The notes under the pieces: generated by a model | What the model was told of the DNA's origin: nothing | Database searches by the model: none | Seen by the model: the letters and a program-made list of their open reading frames with translations, nothing else | Assembly (NCBI GenBank): GCA_902492855.1 | Contig: CABUMU010000008.1 | Span: 1 to 26,140 of the forward strand | Length of the DNA stretch: 26,140 nucleotides | Reading direction: 5' to 3' | Source: an uncultured Collinsella sp. | GTDB taxonomy: Bacteria > Actinomycetota > Coriobacteriia > Coriobacteriales > Coriobacteriaceae | Position numbers and translations under genes: made by a program | Shown: one piece after another, positions 6,494-13,346 of the stretch | Numbering within the stretch: position 1 is the first letter of the stretch | Layout of the letters: every line of letters begins with the position of its first letter

Positions 6494-7243
6494 TTATTTC
6501 TTCGTCAGTTTGAAGTAGCGCTCAAATATCAATTCGAAAACGTAATAGAACATCAATCGACTGTCGAGGTCCATGCTGCCCAAGCGGATTTCTTTTTGCA
6601 CGGTGTAGATAGGGTAGTCGGCTAGTTTCGAGAGAGAATTTCGAGAAAAGCCGGTGAGCGTGACGACCTTGCATCCGCGCGTTTTGGCTATCGATGTGGC
6701 GTCAATAGACACCTGCGTCTCGCCGCTTACGGAAACGCTGAAGACCAGGTCGTTTTTGCCGAGGAGTTCTGCGTAATGCCTCATGACGTGGCGTTCACTG
6801 AGCGTGTCGGTATTCTTGCCCATTATTTTGAGCTTTTCAGCCATCTCAAGGCACGGGTACTTCGAAAAGCCCGAGCAGAAGAACACGATATGCGAGGCGT
6901 CCTGGATAAGACTCACGACCGAATCGATGACCCGGTCGTTAAGCAAATCTTTGGTCTGTACGAGCTGGGTATCAAGAGGAAGTGCCTCGATAGTGAATCG
7001 ATTGCGGTCGAGCGAGGCGGAATACGATTGTTTGAGCTCTGTAAACCCCGAGAAGCCAAGCTTGTGGGCAAGCCTGACGATTGTATTGGGAGCGACGAAG
7101 AACCGTTCAGCAACGCTCTTAAGCGTGACATCGTCAATATCATCACGCAGCTCGATGATGTAGCGCATGATCTCGCCTTCGAGATCGTTGAGCTTGCTCT
7201 CGCCAACTCGCACATGATCATAAAAAGATTCTTGATCTTTCAT
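6494..7243 (-). CDS. RpiR-family transcriptional regulator (HTH plus SIS domain)
   Basis: A 249-aa regulator. An N-terminal RpiR helix-turn-helix (about residues 1-77) contains VTLKSVAERFFVAPNTIVRLAHKLGFSGFTELK. A C-terminal SIS domain (about 105-235) shows IVFFCSGFSKYPCLEMAEKL and VFSVSVSGETQVS, which normally binds a phosphosugar. I chose the start at 7243, preceded by GAGGGG about 12 nt upstream; the longer frame to 7423 has no better ribosome site and lacks family similarity. It is divergent from the GH4 glucosidase and PTS permease genes, the arrangement expected for a local regulator sensing a phosphorylated disaccharide. Base composition is AT-richer than neighbouring genes. Confidence 0.92.
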   Translation of the reverse strand: MKDQESFYDHVRVGESKLNDLEGEIMRYIIELRDDIDDVTLKSVAERFFVAPNTIVRLAHKLGFSGFTELKQSYSASLDRNRFTIEALPLDTQLVQTKDLLNDRVIDSVVSLIQDASHIVFFCSGFSKYPCLEMAEKLKIMGKNTDTLSERHVMRHYAELLGKNDLVFSVSVSGETQVSIDATSIAKTRGCKVVTLTGFSRNSLSKLADYPIYTVQKEIRLGSMDLDSRLMFYYVFELIFERYFKLTKK

Positions 7244-7332
7244 AAGATGTTTCAGCCCCTCGCACCTCGTCGTATATATGGTACCGCTTTGTGTTGCCAG
7301 GTGAGAAATCGGTAATCGGTCAAGATTGCCTA

Positions 7333-7381
7333 TTGCCCATGAACTGGGCAAACGTGCGTGTCTGCCTACACATATCTGTGT
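7333..7381. promoter_or_regulatory. Candidate operators in the divergent RpiR / glucosidase region
   Basis: Two dyads lie in the 298-bp gap 7244-7541. One is TTGCCCA (7333-7339), 5 nt, TGGGCAA (7345-7351), which is perfect. The other is ACACATATCTGTGT (7368-7381), with 5-bp perfect ends. TATATA (7273-7278) may be the -10 of the RpiR gene. I see no convincing -10/-35 pair for the glucosidase gene. RpiR binding is inferred from position only. No further gene is supported in this gap. Confidence 0.4.
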
Positions 7382-7541
7382 TGTGAGCGAAATCATGTGT
7401 CCCCGTTTCGCATTGGCCCACACGGAGACTCTCAGATGACCTCATGTCGCAAAATATCAATCGAAACGAAGCAAGCCGAGGACAACCGCGGAGCCCAAGG
7501 TCTTCGAGAACACCGATCAGCCAACCCTGGAAGGACGGAAC

Positions 7542-8867
7542 ATGAAGGATAAGCTCAATATTGTGATCGTTGGCGGCGGCTCCACGTGGTGCCCTGGCAT
7601 TCTTAAAGCCCTGACCAAGCACATGGACATTCTGCCGCTGAACCGCGTGATGCTCTATGACATCGATGCCGAGCGTCAGCGTCCGATCGGCGAGTTTGGC
7701 AAGATCCTCTTCGCCGAGGAGGAGCCCGGTGTGGAGTTTGGTTACACCACCGATAAGGACGAGGCTTACACCGACGTCGACTTTGTGCTCTGCCAGATTC
7801 GTACCGGCAGCTACGAGATGCGTAGCAAGGACGAGAAGATTCCGCTGCATATGGGAATCATCGGTCAGGAAACGGTGGGCCCTGGCGGCATGGCTTACGG
7901 TATGCGCTCCATGCATGACATGGTTGAGATCGTCAACGACGTTCGCGCTCATAGCCCGGAGGCGTGGATTATCAACTACACCAACCCGGCTGCTATTGTG
8001 GCATATGGTCTCGAGCGCGTCCTGCCCGATGAGCATCGCGTCCTCAACATCTGCGATCAGCCCGTCAACCTCATGCGCTCTTACGGTCGCCTGCTCGGTC
8101 GCGATATGAGCAAGACGGAGCCCGTGTACTTTGGTCTCAATCACTTCGGTTGGTTCAAGCACATCTACGATGAAGAGGGCCATGACCTCGTCCCGCAGAT
8201 TAAGGAGTACACGGAGAAGAACGGCTTCCTTCCTGCCGATGCCGAGCAGCGTGACCAGTCCTGGCTTGATACCTACGCCATGGTCAAGGACATGCTCGAG
8301 GACTTCCCCGACTATCTGCCCAACACTTATCTGCAGTACTATCTGTATCCCGAGTACAAGGTCGCTCACCTCGACCCCGACTACACTCGTTCCGACGAGG
8401 TCATCAACGGTCGTGAGAAGCGCGTGTTCGCCGAGTGCGAGCGTGTTGCCAAAGTCGGCACCGCAAAGAACTCCTCGGTTGTGCAGAACGATGCTCATGG
8501 CGATATGATCGTGGAAATCACCTCGGCCATTTATCGCAACACCAACAAGACCTTCATTGTCATGGTTCCCAACAACGGGATTATCGAGGGCATGCCCGAT
8601 GACGCCATGGTCGAGGTTGCGGCGAGCGTTGGCTCCAATGGCCCGCATCCCTACGCTGTCGGTAAGATCGGCACCTTCTATCGCGGCCTTATGGAGAACC
8701 AGTACGCCTATGAGCGTCTGACTGTTGAGGCTTGGATGGAGGGCTCCTACGAGAAGGCCCTGCAGGCACTCACGCTTAATCGTCTGGTCGGTGACGCAAA
8801 GAAGGCGCGTAAGGTGCTCGATAAGCTCATCGAGGCCAATAAGGATTACTGGCCGGAGCTTAAGTAG
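7542..8867 (+). CDS. 6-phospho-alpha-glucosidase, glycoside hydrolase family 4
   Basis: A 441-aa protein very like GlvA/MalH, which hydrolyse maltose-6-phosphate and related 6-phospho-alpha-glucosides using NAD+ and a divalent metal. The Rossmann motif IVGGGST is at residues 9-15. IGQETVGPGGMAYGMRS and IINYTNPAAIV follow. ICDQP holds the probable metal ligand Cys171 and GLNHFGW holds His201. The CDxP form is typical of the alpha-glucosidase branch, whereas 6-phospho-beta-glucosidases usually have CNxP. Length equals that of known MalH. It acts in the cytosol on sugars brought in by the PTS permease encoded 82 bp downstream. The start is preceded by GGAAGGACGG. The RpiR gene is divergent upstream, so substrate-induced expression is likely. 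Confidence 0.93.
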   Translation: MKDKLNIVIVGGGSTWCPGILKALTKHMDILPLNRVMLYDIDAERQRPIGEFGKILFAEEEPGVEFGYTTDKDEAYTDVDFVLCQIRTGSYEMRSKDEKIPLHMGIIGQETVGPGGMAYGMRSMHDMVEIVNDVRAHSPEAWIINYTNPAAIVAYGLERVLPDEHRVLNICDQPVNLMRSYGRLLGRDMSKTEPVYFGLNHFGWFKHIYDEEGHDLVPQIKEYTEKNGFLPADAEQRDQSWLDTYAMVKDMLEDFPDYLPNTYLQYYLYPEYKVAHLDPDYTRSDEVINGREKRVFAECERVAKVGTAKNSSVVQNDAHGDMIVEITSAIYRNTNKTFIVMVPNNGIIEGMPDDAMVEVAASVGSNGPHPYAVGKIGTFYRGLMENQYAYERLTVEAWMEGSYEKALQALTLNRLVGDAKKARKVLDKLIEANKDYWPELK

Positions 8868-8885
8868 CTAGTTCTACAGTGCATG

Positions 8886-8934
8886 ATAACTGTTATGGGG
8901 CGTGTGGATTGTAGAGCTGCACGCCCCGTTTCTT
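8886..8934 (+). terminator. Stem-loop between glucosidase and PTS genes
   Basis: A small palindrome ATAACTGTTAT (8886-8896) is followed by GGGGCGTG (8897-8904), a 15-nt loop, CACGCCCC (8920-8927) and GTTTCTTT. It resembles an intrinsic terminator with a weak T tract. It sits inside what looks like an operon, just before the PTS ribosome site, so it may lower PTS expression relative to the hydrolase. Confidence 0.55.
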
Positions 8935-8949
8935 TAAGAGGGGTATCCC

Positions 8950-10512
8950 ATGAACAAAGATGAGCTGCTGGCAAAGTTCCAGCGCCTGGGCAAAGTCCTC
9001 ATGACGCCTGTCCTGATCCTGCCAATCGCCGGTATCCTTCAGGGCTTTGGTAATGCCTTTACCAGCCCCACCCTTACGGCAGCTGTTCCCTGGCTTGCTG
9101 CTCCGGGCTTTGCGATTTTCTTTTCGATTCTTAAGGCCGCAGCCGGCATCGTTATGAACAACATCCCGGTTATCTTCTCGATTTGTCTCGCCTATGGCTT
9201 CGCCAAGTCCGAGAAGGCTACCGCGGCGCTTTGTGGCTTTTTGGGCTACATGTGCATGAACTCCGTGATGGGCACGTTCCTTACGGCGACTGGCGTTATC
9301 GATCCCGCGAATCTTACGACGGGCCAGAGCACGATCCTCGGTATCACCACGCTCGACACTGGCGTTATCGGCGGTCTTCTGGTTGGTGCAATCGTCGCAT
9401 GGTTGCATAACCGTTACTACAAGATTGAGCTGCCCGCCGTGTTCTCCATCTTCAACGGCACACGCTTTATCCCGGCGGTAACGCTGTTCTCATGCAGTGT
9501 CCTCGCATTGGCCATGTCCTTTGTTTTCCCGTTTATTCAGAACGCTCTCGGTGCGCTGTCCGAGTTCATCAAGACCACGGGTGCCTTTGGTGCATTTGTC
9601 TACGGCGCCGGCGAGCGCATGCTTCTGCCTTTTGGCCTGCATCACTTTGTCTATTTGCCGTTCTTCTTCACGTCGCTCGGTGGCGTCGAGACCATCGACG
9701 GCCAGACCGTTCAGGGCGCTATCAATATCTACAACGCGATCCTGGGCTCTCCCAGCACGCCGTTTAACATCGAGGTCAGCCGTTTTGTCATGAACGGCAA
9801 GGTTATCTTCGCCATGTTCGGCCTGCCCGGCGCTGCACTCGCCTTCTACAAGACGGCGCTTCCCAAGAACAAGAAGAAGACCGCAGCGCTCATGATCGCC
9901 ATCGTGGTGCCTTGCATCCTCTCCGGCATTACCGAGCCGCTCGAGTACTCCTTCCTGTTTATCGCGCCCATCCTCTACGTGTTCCACGCTCTCATGGCTG
10001 GTCTTGCCTATGCGCTGACCTATATCCTGCAGTTCAACGTGGCTGGCTCCGCATCCTTTGGCGGCCCGCTCTTGTCGTTGATTTTTAACGGCATTATGGG
10101 TGCAGCCAAGGGCTCCAACTGGCAGGTTATCCTGTTCCTCGGCCCCATCTACTTCGTGGTGTACTACTTCGTCTTCAAGTTCATCATTCTTAAGAAGGGC
10201 CTTAAGACCCCCGGCCGCGAGGAAGAGTCTGACGATGAGGCCGAAAAGGCTCCCAAGACCGTGATCAGCGACCTCATTCCCGCCATCGTTGAGGCGGTGG
10301 GCGGCGACAACAATATTAAGTCTGTCGAGGCCTGCTTCACCCGTCTGCGCATCCAGCTCAATGACTGTGACAAGGTGGTTGATGACGCCGAGTTTACCGA
10401 AAAGCTCGAAGCGCGTGGCATCGTGCATGTCAACGGCGGCGTGCAGATTGTCTACGGCAACATGGCATCTAACTACGCAACCCAGATGCGCGAGCTGCTG
10501 GGCATGGAGTAA
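8950..10512 (+). CDS. PTS alpha-glucoside permease, EIICB fusion
   Basis: A 520-aa protein. The IIC membrane domain covers about residues 1-420, with VLILPIAGILQGFGNAF near the N-terminus, GAGERMLLPFGLHHF in the middle, and the substrate-binding GITEPLEYSFLFIAP. A charged linker (about 418-440) leads to a IIB domain with the phosphorylated Cys462 in EACFTRLR and the trailing VHVNGGVQIVYGN. It imports and phosphorylates an alpha-glucoside such as maltose or an isomer, giving the substrate of the upstream GH4 enzyme. No IIA domain is present here, so phosphate must come from a IIA encoded elsewhere, as is known for MalP/GlvC-type permeases. The start follows AAGAGGGG. Confidence 0.93.
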   Translation: MNKDELLAKFQRLGKVLMTPVLILPIAGILQGFGNAFTSPTLTAAVPWLAAPGFAIFFSILKAAAGIVMNNIPVIFSICLAYGFAKSEKATAALCGFLGYMCMNSVMGTFLTATGVIDPANLTTGQSTILGITTLDTGVIGGLLVGAIVAWLHNRYYKIELPAVFSIFNGTRFIPAVTLFSCSVLALAMSFVFPFIQNALGALSEFIKTTGAFGAFVYGAGERMLLPFGLHHFVYLPFFFTSLGGVETIDGQTVQGAINIYNAILGSPSTPFNIEVSRFVMNGKVIFAMFGLPGAALAFYKTALPKNKKKTAALMIAIVVPCILSGITEPLEYSFLFIAPILYVFHALMAGLAYALTYILQFNVAGSASFGGPLLSLIFNGIMGAAKGSNWQVILFLGPIYFVVYYFVFKFIILKKGLKTPGREEESDDEAEKAPKTVISDLIPAIVEAVGGDNNIKSVEACFTRLRIQLNDCDKVVDDAEFTEKLEARGIVHVNGGVQIVYGNMASNYATQMRELLGME

Positions 10513-10543
10513 ACGCCCCACATATCTATAAAATCCGGTGTAG

Positions 10544-10581
10544 AAGGCGGCGGCAGACAATGCGTCTGTCGCCGCCTTTGA
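10544..10581 (+). terminator. Intrinsic terminator after the PTS gene
   Basis: AAGGCGGCGGCAGAC (10544-10558), loop AATGC, GTCTGTCGCCGCCTT (10564-10578): 15 bp with one G-U pair, then a short T run (to 10579). It lies 31 bp after the PTS stop codon. Confidence 0.8.
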
Positions 10582-10595
10582 GTTACCCCACGCGC

Positions 10596-10655
10596 ATTTC
10601 GTGTACTTCGGATACACGAAATCGTAGAAAAGCGTGTATCTGAAGTACACGAAAT
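10596..10655. repeat. Compound inverted repeat (GTGTACTTCGGATACAC type)
   Basis: Two 23-nt arms, 10596-10618 and 10633-10655, are complementary except one position that could form a G-U pair. Each arm is itself an inverted repeat, CGTGTA, 7 nt, TACACG, so two alternative foldings exist: one long stem or two small hairpins. It lies between the convergent PTS and MFS genes. Only one copy is in this window. Confidence 0.75.
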
Positions 10656-10742
10656 TGCACTGCTGGAGCTTGCAGGCGGATAAACACTACCCGTATGGGA
10701 CGGTTTTCACCGGTTGCTCGCCACCTTGGGCTATGTTCGCCC

Positions 10743-11996
10743 CTATGCCTGCATCCGGGGCTGTGCTGATTGACGGTGGCGCTCCCAGCGAGCCAACTTA
10801 ATCGTCACCAGCGTAAGCGCCCAGGCCACAAGCGAGAATGCGGCGCCCACGGCGCCGACGTAGGCAATGCCAACTCCGCTTACCACGGCGCCGCCTACTG
10901 CGGTGCCAAACGAAATGCCGACGTTAAACGCCATGGGCTCAACTGAACTTGCGAGTACCATCGACTTGGGGTGGCGGCTGCGTGCCACGTCCATAAAGTG
11001 CGTGATGCACGACACCGAGAACAGGTACATGAGCAGCGCCAAGCTAAAGACAAAGACCAGCGCGAGCGGCATGGTGCCGCCCACAGCAAACAGCCCGAGC
11101 AGCGCCGCAGCCTGCAGCACAAACGTCACAAGCAGCGCCTTCATGCCAAAACGCGCATCGATCCATCCGCCCAGGATGTTCGAGATCAGGCAGAACACGC
11201 CATAGGCCATAAGTGTGGTGCTCGCCTGAACGGTATCCATGCCCAGCACCTGCTCCAGATAAGGCGTCACGTAGCCGTAGAATACGTAGACCGAGCCCAC
11301 GCCAAACAAGAAGATGAGCATGCCGGTGATGATACTCGGCTCGCGTAGTAGCCCCGCCTGCTCGCGGAAGGTGGCGGGCTCATCGGTCTGCCCGGCGCGA
11401 GGCATAAACGCCACGAGCGCGCTACAGATCAAAACGGCAAAGGTCAGCGTGCCGTACATGGCCACGTGCCAATCGAGTGTGTCGGCCACAAACTTGCCAA
11501 TCGAGGTCACAAAGACCATCGCCACGGAAAACGCGCCGTACACGACCGAGATGGCAAGTGAGGTTTGCTGCGGGGATAGCAGCTCAGGGATGTACGTCAC
11601 GCCCACGGCGAGCAGCGCACCCGAGACAGAGCCCAGGACAATGCGTGAGATAAACAGCACCTGGAAGTTGGGAGCCAACGCCATGACCAGGTTGCCGAGC
11701 ACAAAGACGACACTATAGCACACGAGCAGCTGGTAGCGGCGGAATCGCCCCGTGCTGAGCGCGAGCACCGGCGTCGCGATAGCGTAGACGAGCGCAAACA
11801 CGCTGATGAGCTGGCCCGCAGTGGCAAGTGATATGCCGAGTTCCGTTGCCAAGTCGCTTTCGATGCCGATGACCACGAACTCCGAGCAGCCGAGCGAAAA
11901 TCCCAACAGCACGAGCAGCGCCAGGCAGAGCTTGGTGCGCGCGGGGGAGAGCGCGGCGGCGGTTGACTTGCTTTTAGGCGTGGTTGCGGCGGTCAA
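10743..11996 (-). CDS. MFS transporter, DHA1 (drug/solute efflux) type
   Basis: About 417 aa with 12 predicted membrane helices. The N-terminal GCSEFVVIGIESDLATELGI...AGQLISVFALVYAIATPVLA matches the first helices of the AraJ/NepI-like branch of DHA1 efflux pumps. RIVLGSVSGALLAVGVTYIPEL corresponds to helices 4-5. I propose a TTG start at 11996: it has GGAG 8 nt upstream (12005-12008). GTG at 12005 has no room for a ribosome site, and the open frame running up to 12425 crosses a palindromic repeat. It is divergent from the LpdD/isomerase fusion gene, with the fusion operator between them. Export of a decarboxylation product is possible but unproven. Confidence 0.85.
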   Translation of the reverse strand: MTAATTPKSKSTAAALSPARTKLCLALLVLLGFSLGCSEFVVIGIESDLATELGISLATAGQLISVFALVYAIATPVLALSTGRFRRYQLLVCYSVVFVLGNLVMALAPNFQVLFISRIVLGSVSGALLAVGVTYIPELLSPQQTSLAISVVYGAFSVAMVFVTSIGKFVADTLDWHVAMYGTLTFAVLICSALVAFMPRAGQTDEPATFREQAGLLREPSIITGMLIFLFGVGSVYVFYGYVTPYLEQVLGMDTVQASTTLMAYGVFCLISNILGGWIDARFGMKALLVTFVLQAAALLGLFAVGGTMPLALVFVFSLALLMYLFSVSCITHFMDVARSRHPKSMVLASSVEPMAFNVGISFGTAVGGAVVSGVGIAYVGAVGAAFSLVAWALTLVTIKLARWERHRQSAQPRMQA

Positions 11997-12054
11997 GGTT
12001 GTCACTCCAATGTCGCATGAATAAGCGGGATTCAATCCCTGCAACTCTAACAGA

Positions 12055-12085
12055 ATGTGACAAAGGGGCAGTCCCTTTGTCACAT
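12055..12085. repeat. TGTGACAAAGGG-type palindrome, copy 3 (most perfect)
   Basis: ATGTGACAAAGGG (12055-12067), spacer GCAGT, CCCTTTGTCACAT (12073-12085): perfect 13-bp arms. It lies in the divergent gap between the MFS and fusion genes, 8 bp before the -35 box of the fusion promoter. This position is unlike a terminator. Confidence 0.9.
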
Positions 12086-12092
12086 GGAGGGC

Positions 12093-12117
12093 TTGCCTGT
12101 ATAGTCGCAATACAGGC
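12093..12117 (+). promoter_or_regulatory. Operator with -35 box for the LpdD/isomerase fusion gene
   Basis: -35-like TTGCCT (12093-12098) overlaps a dyad at 12097-12115, CTGTATAGT-C-GCAATACAG, which extends as GCCTGTAT/ATACAGGC (12095-12102, 12110-12117). The site at 13236-13254 before the SLC13 gene matches it at 16 of 19 positions and sits in the same phase to its -35. No good -10 is visible, as expected of an activator-dependent promoter. Confidence 0.75.
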
Positions 12118-12157
12118 GAAGATGGTCTCAGGTACATCGCGGGCGGCAGGAGATCCC

Positions 12158-13105
12158 ATGGGTATGCACACGACAAAGGTTGCAGTGGGCGAGGGCAAGT
12201 TTGCGCTCGAGGCCCAGCTGACGGTGACGCCGCGAGGCATGTCGGTGTACGCCTGCTCGCCGGAGTTTGCGCACCTGGGCGCCACGGCGCAGGCCATTCC
12301 GCGCCCCGAGCCCGGCCGTACGGCAACGGTGAGCATCCTGGCCGTTCCGTGCCATCGAGACGAGATCCCGGCGCACGATATCGCGGCGGCGCTGGCCACG
12401 CGCTTTGGCGTGCCGGTAGTTGCAAGCACGGGTTTTCATGTTGAACAAGCGAGCGGTGACGACCTGCAGCGCGTGCTCGACACCACCAAGGAGCTCATCG
12501 CCGCGCTCGAGGAAGCCGCAGCCCGCATTCTGCGCGCCGGCTGGGATGAGGGCGGTGCGGGCGCCGAGCTCGTGGCGGTCGATGCTGCGACCGGCGAGGC
12601 GCTTGGCCCCGTCGACCGCATCGAGGCCCATGCTGGTGAGGGCATCCTGCATCAGGCATTTCTGACGCTTTTGGTCGAGGGCCGGGGCGAAGACGCGCGC
12701 CTGCTGCTCTGTCGCCGCAGTCCGCTCAAGCGCCTGTGGGGCGGGGTGCTGGCCGATAGCTGCGCCGGCCATCCGCTCCCCGGGGAAGACGTCGCGGCCG
12801 CCACGGCGCGCCGCATCAACGAAGAGCTCGGCATTACGCGCGAGCCCGATCAGCTCAAGCACCTCGGACACGTGGTGTACCGCGAGGACCACGGCGACGG
12901 TCGCTGCGAGTGCGAATGGTGCGAGGTCTACCTTGCCCATGTTGAGCCGGGCGAGCTGCATATCAACCAAGAGGAGATCTCGGAAGTGCGTCGCGTGGCT
13001 CCGTCCGAGCTCAAAGGCTACCTGCAGGGTCACCCCGAGCAGCTGGCCCCCTGGCTCCGCGAGGCCCTCGGCGACCCATTCATCCGCACGGCCCTCGCTA
13101 TGTAA
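12158..13105 (+). CDS. LpdD-like domain fused to isopentenyl-diphosphate isomerase (Nudix) domain
   Basis: A 315-aa two-domain protein. Residues 1 to ~125 resemble the LpdD/prenylated-flavin chaperone family: GKFALEAQLTVTPRGMSVY, then HLGA, AVPCHRDEIPAHDIAAALA and GFHVEQASGDDLQRVL. Residues ~150-315 are a type I IDI/Nudix domain: LHQAFLTLL, ADSCAGHP (202 is Cys, 205 is His), Nudix box from Gly204 ending RRINEELGI, and the CEWCEVY metal-site strand. Type I IDI has Cys directly before GHP as catalytic residue; here it is Ala203, and the usual TNS before it is ADS. Isomerase activity is therefore doubtful. Start 12158 has AGGAG 5 nt upstream; Met at 12164 is an alternative. Neighbouring UbiX uses dimethylallyl monophosphate, so a role in supplying the prenyl donor or handling prFMN is my inference. 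Confidence 0.8.
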   Translation: MGMHTTKVAVGEGKFALEAQLTVTPRGMSVYACSPEFAHLGATAQAIPRPEPGRTATVSILAVPCHRDEIPAHDIAAALATRFGVPVVASTGFHVEQASGDDLQRVLDTTKELIAALEEAAARILRAGWDEGGAGAELVAVDAATGEALGPVDRIEAHAGEGILHQAFLTLLVEGRGEDARLLLCRRSPLKRLWGGVLADSCAGHPLPGEDVAAATARRINEELGITREPDQLKHLGHVVYREDHGDGRCECEWCEVYLAHVEPGELHINQEEISEVRRVAPSELKGYLQGHPEQLAPWLREALGDPFIRTALAM

Positions 13106-13128
13106 AAAAGACAGTCCCTTTGCCACAT
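13106..13128. repeat. TGTGACAAAGGG-type palindrome, copy 4 (right half only)
   Basis: AAAAGACAGTCCCTTTGCCACAT directly follows the stop codon of the fusion gene (13103-13105). The left arm is missing or has decayed to A-rich sequence, as if the stop codon and the repeat had merged. Confidence 0.7.
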
Positions 13129-13130
13129 CC

Positions 13131-13197
13131 AAACCGTCACAACATTCGGCGAAAATCTCGAAAACGAGGAAAAGCGTCGAATGTTGTGACGGTTTTT
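13131..13197 (+). terminator. Long stem-loop, probable terminator of the fusion gene
   Basis: AAACCGTCACAACATTCG (13131-13148) pairs perfectly with 13178-13195; three further pairs including one G-U extend the stem inward. The tip is CTCG-AAAA-CGAG (13157-13168). The right arm runs into TTTTTG. Its size and its perfect arms also suggest a mobile repeat. Confidence 0.7.
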
Positions 13198-13231
13198 GTC
13201 TAGGGAATCGCTTCTCATCCAAAAAATCCGC

Positions 13232-13254
13232 TTGACTGTATTGCCGCAACACAG
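13232..13254 (+). promoter_or_regulatory. Operator with -35 box for the SLC13 transporter gene
   Basis: -35 TTGACT (13232-13237) overlaps a near-perfect 19-bp dyad CTGTATTGC-C-GCAACACAG (13236-13254, one mismatch). It is the second copy of the dyad at 12097-12115 and starts at the fifth base of its -35 box, as there. A dyad centred just after a -35 is typical of MerR-type activators. No strong -10 is visible. Confidence 0.75.
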
Positions 13255-13262
13255 CGCAACGT

Positions 13263-13293
13263 AAGGGGTGTCCGATAACGGGCGCCCCTTTTT
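13263..13293 (+). terminator. Terminator-like hairpin in the SLC13 leader
   Basis: AAGGGGTGTCC (13263-13273), loop GATAAC, GGGCGCCCCTT (13280-13290), 11 pairs with two G-U, then five T (13289-13293). It lies about 25 nt downstream of the -35 box and 54 nt before the start codon. The fusion gene already has its own hairpin at 13131, so this may be a leader attenuator. Confidence 0.6.
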
Positions 13294-13346
13294 AAGCGGC
13301 AACATGGCTGCGAATTCGGAGCGCCCCCAACAAGAAAGGTGGGGAG

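Noticed and set aside
7244..7423. Longer RpiR start at 7423
   Set aside because: The extra 60 residues have no family match, cover the likely divergent promoter region and contain the candidate operators.
11984..12157. Upstream extension of the fusion gene frame
   Set aside because: It would put the palindrome and the operator inside the coding region; AGGAG precedes the ATG at 12158.
11997..12425. N-terminal extension of the MFS frame to 12425
   Set aside because: It crosses the 12055 palindrome and overlaps the fusion gene antisense; the extra residues lack family similarity, and a TTG with GGAG at proper spacing lies at 11996.
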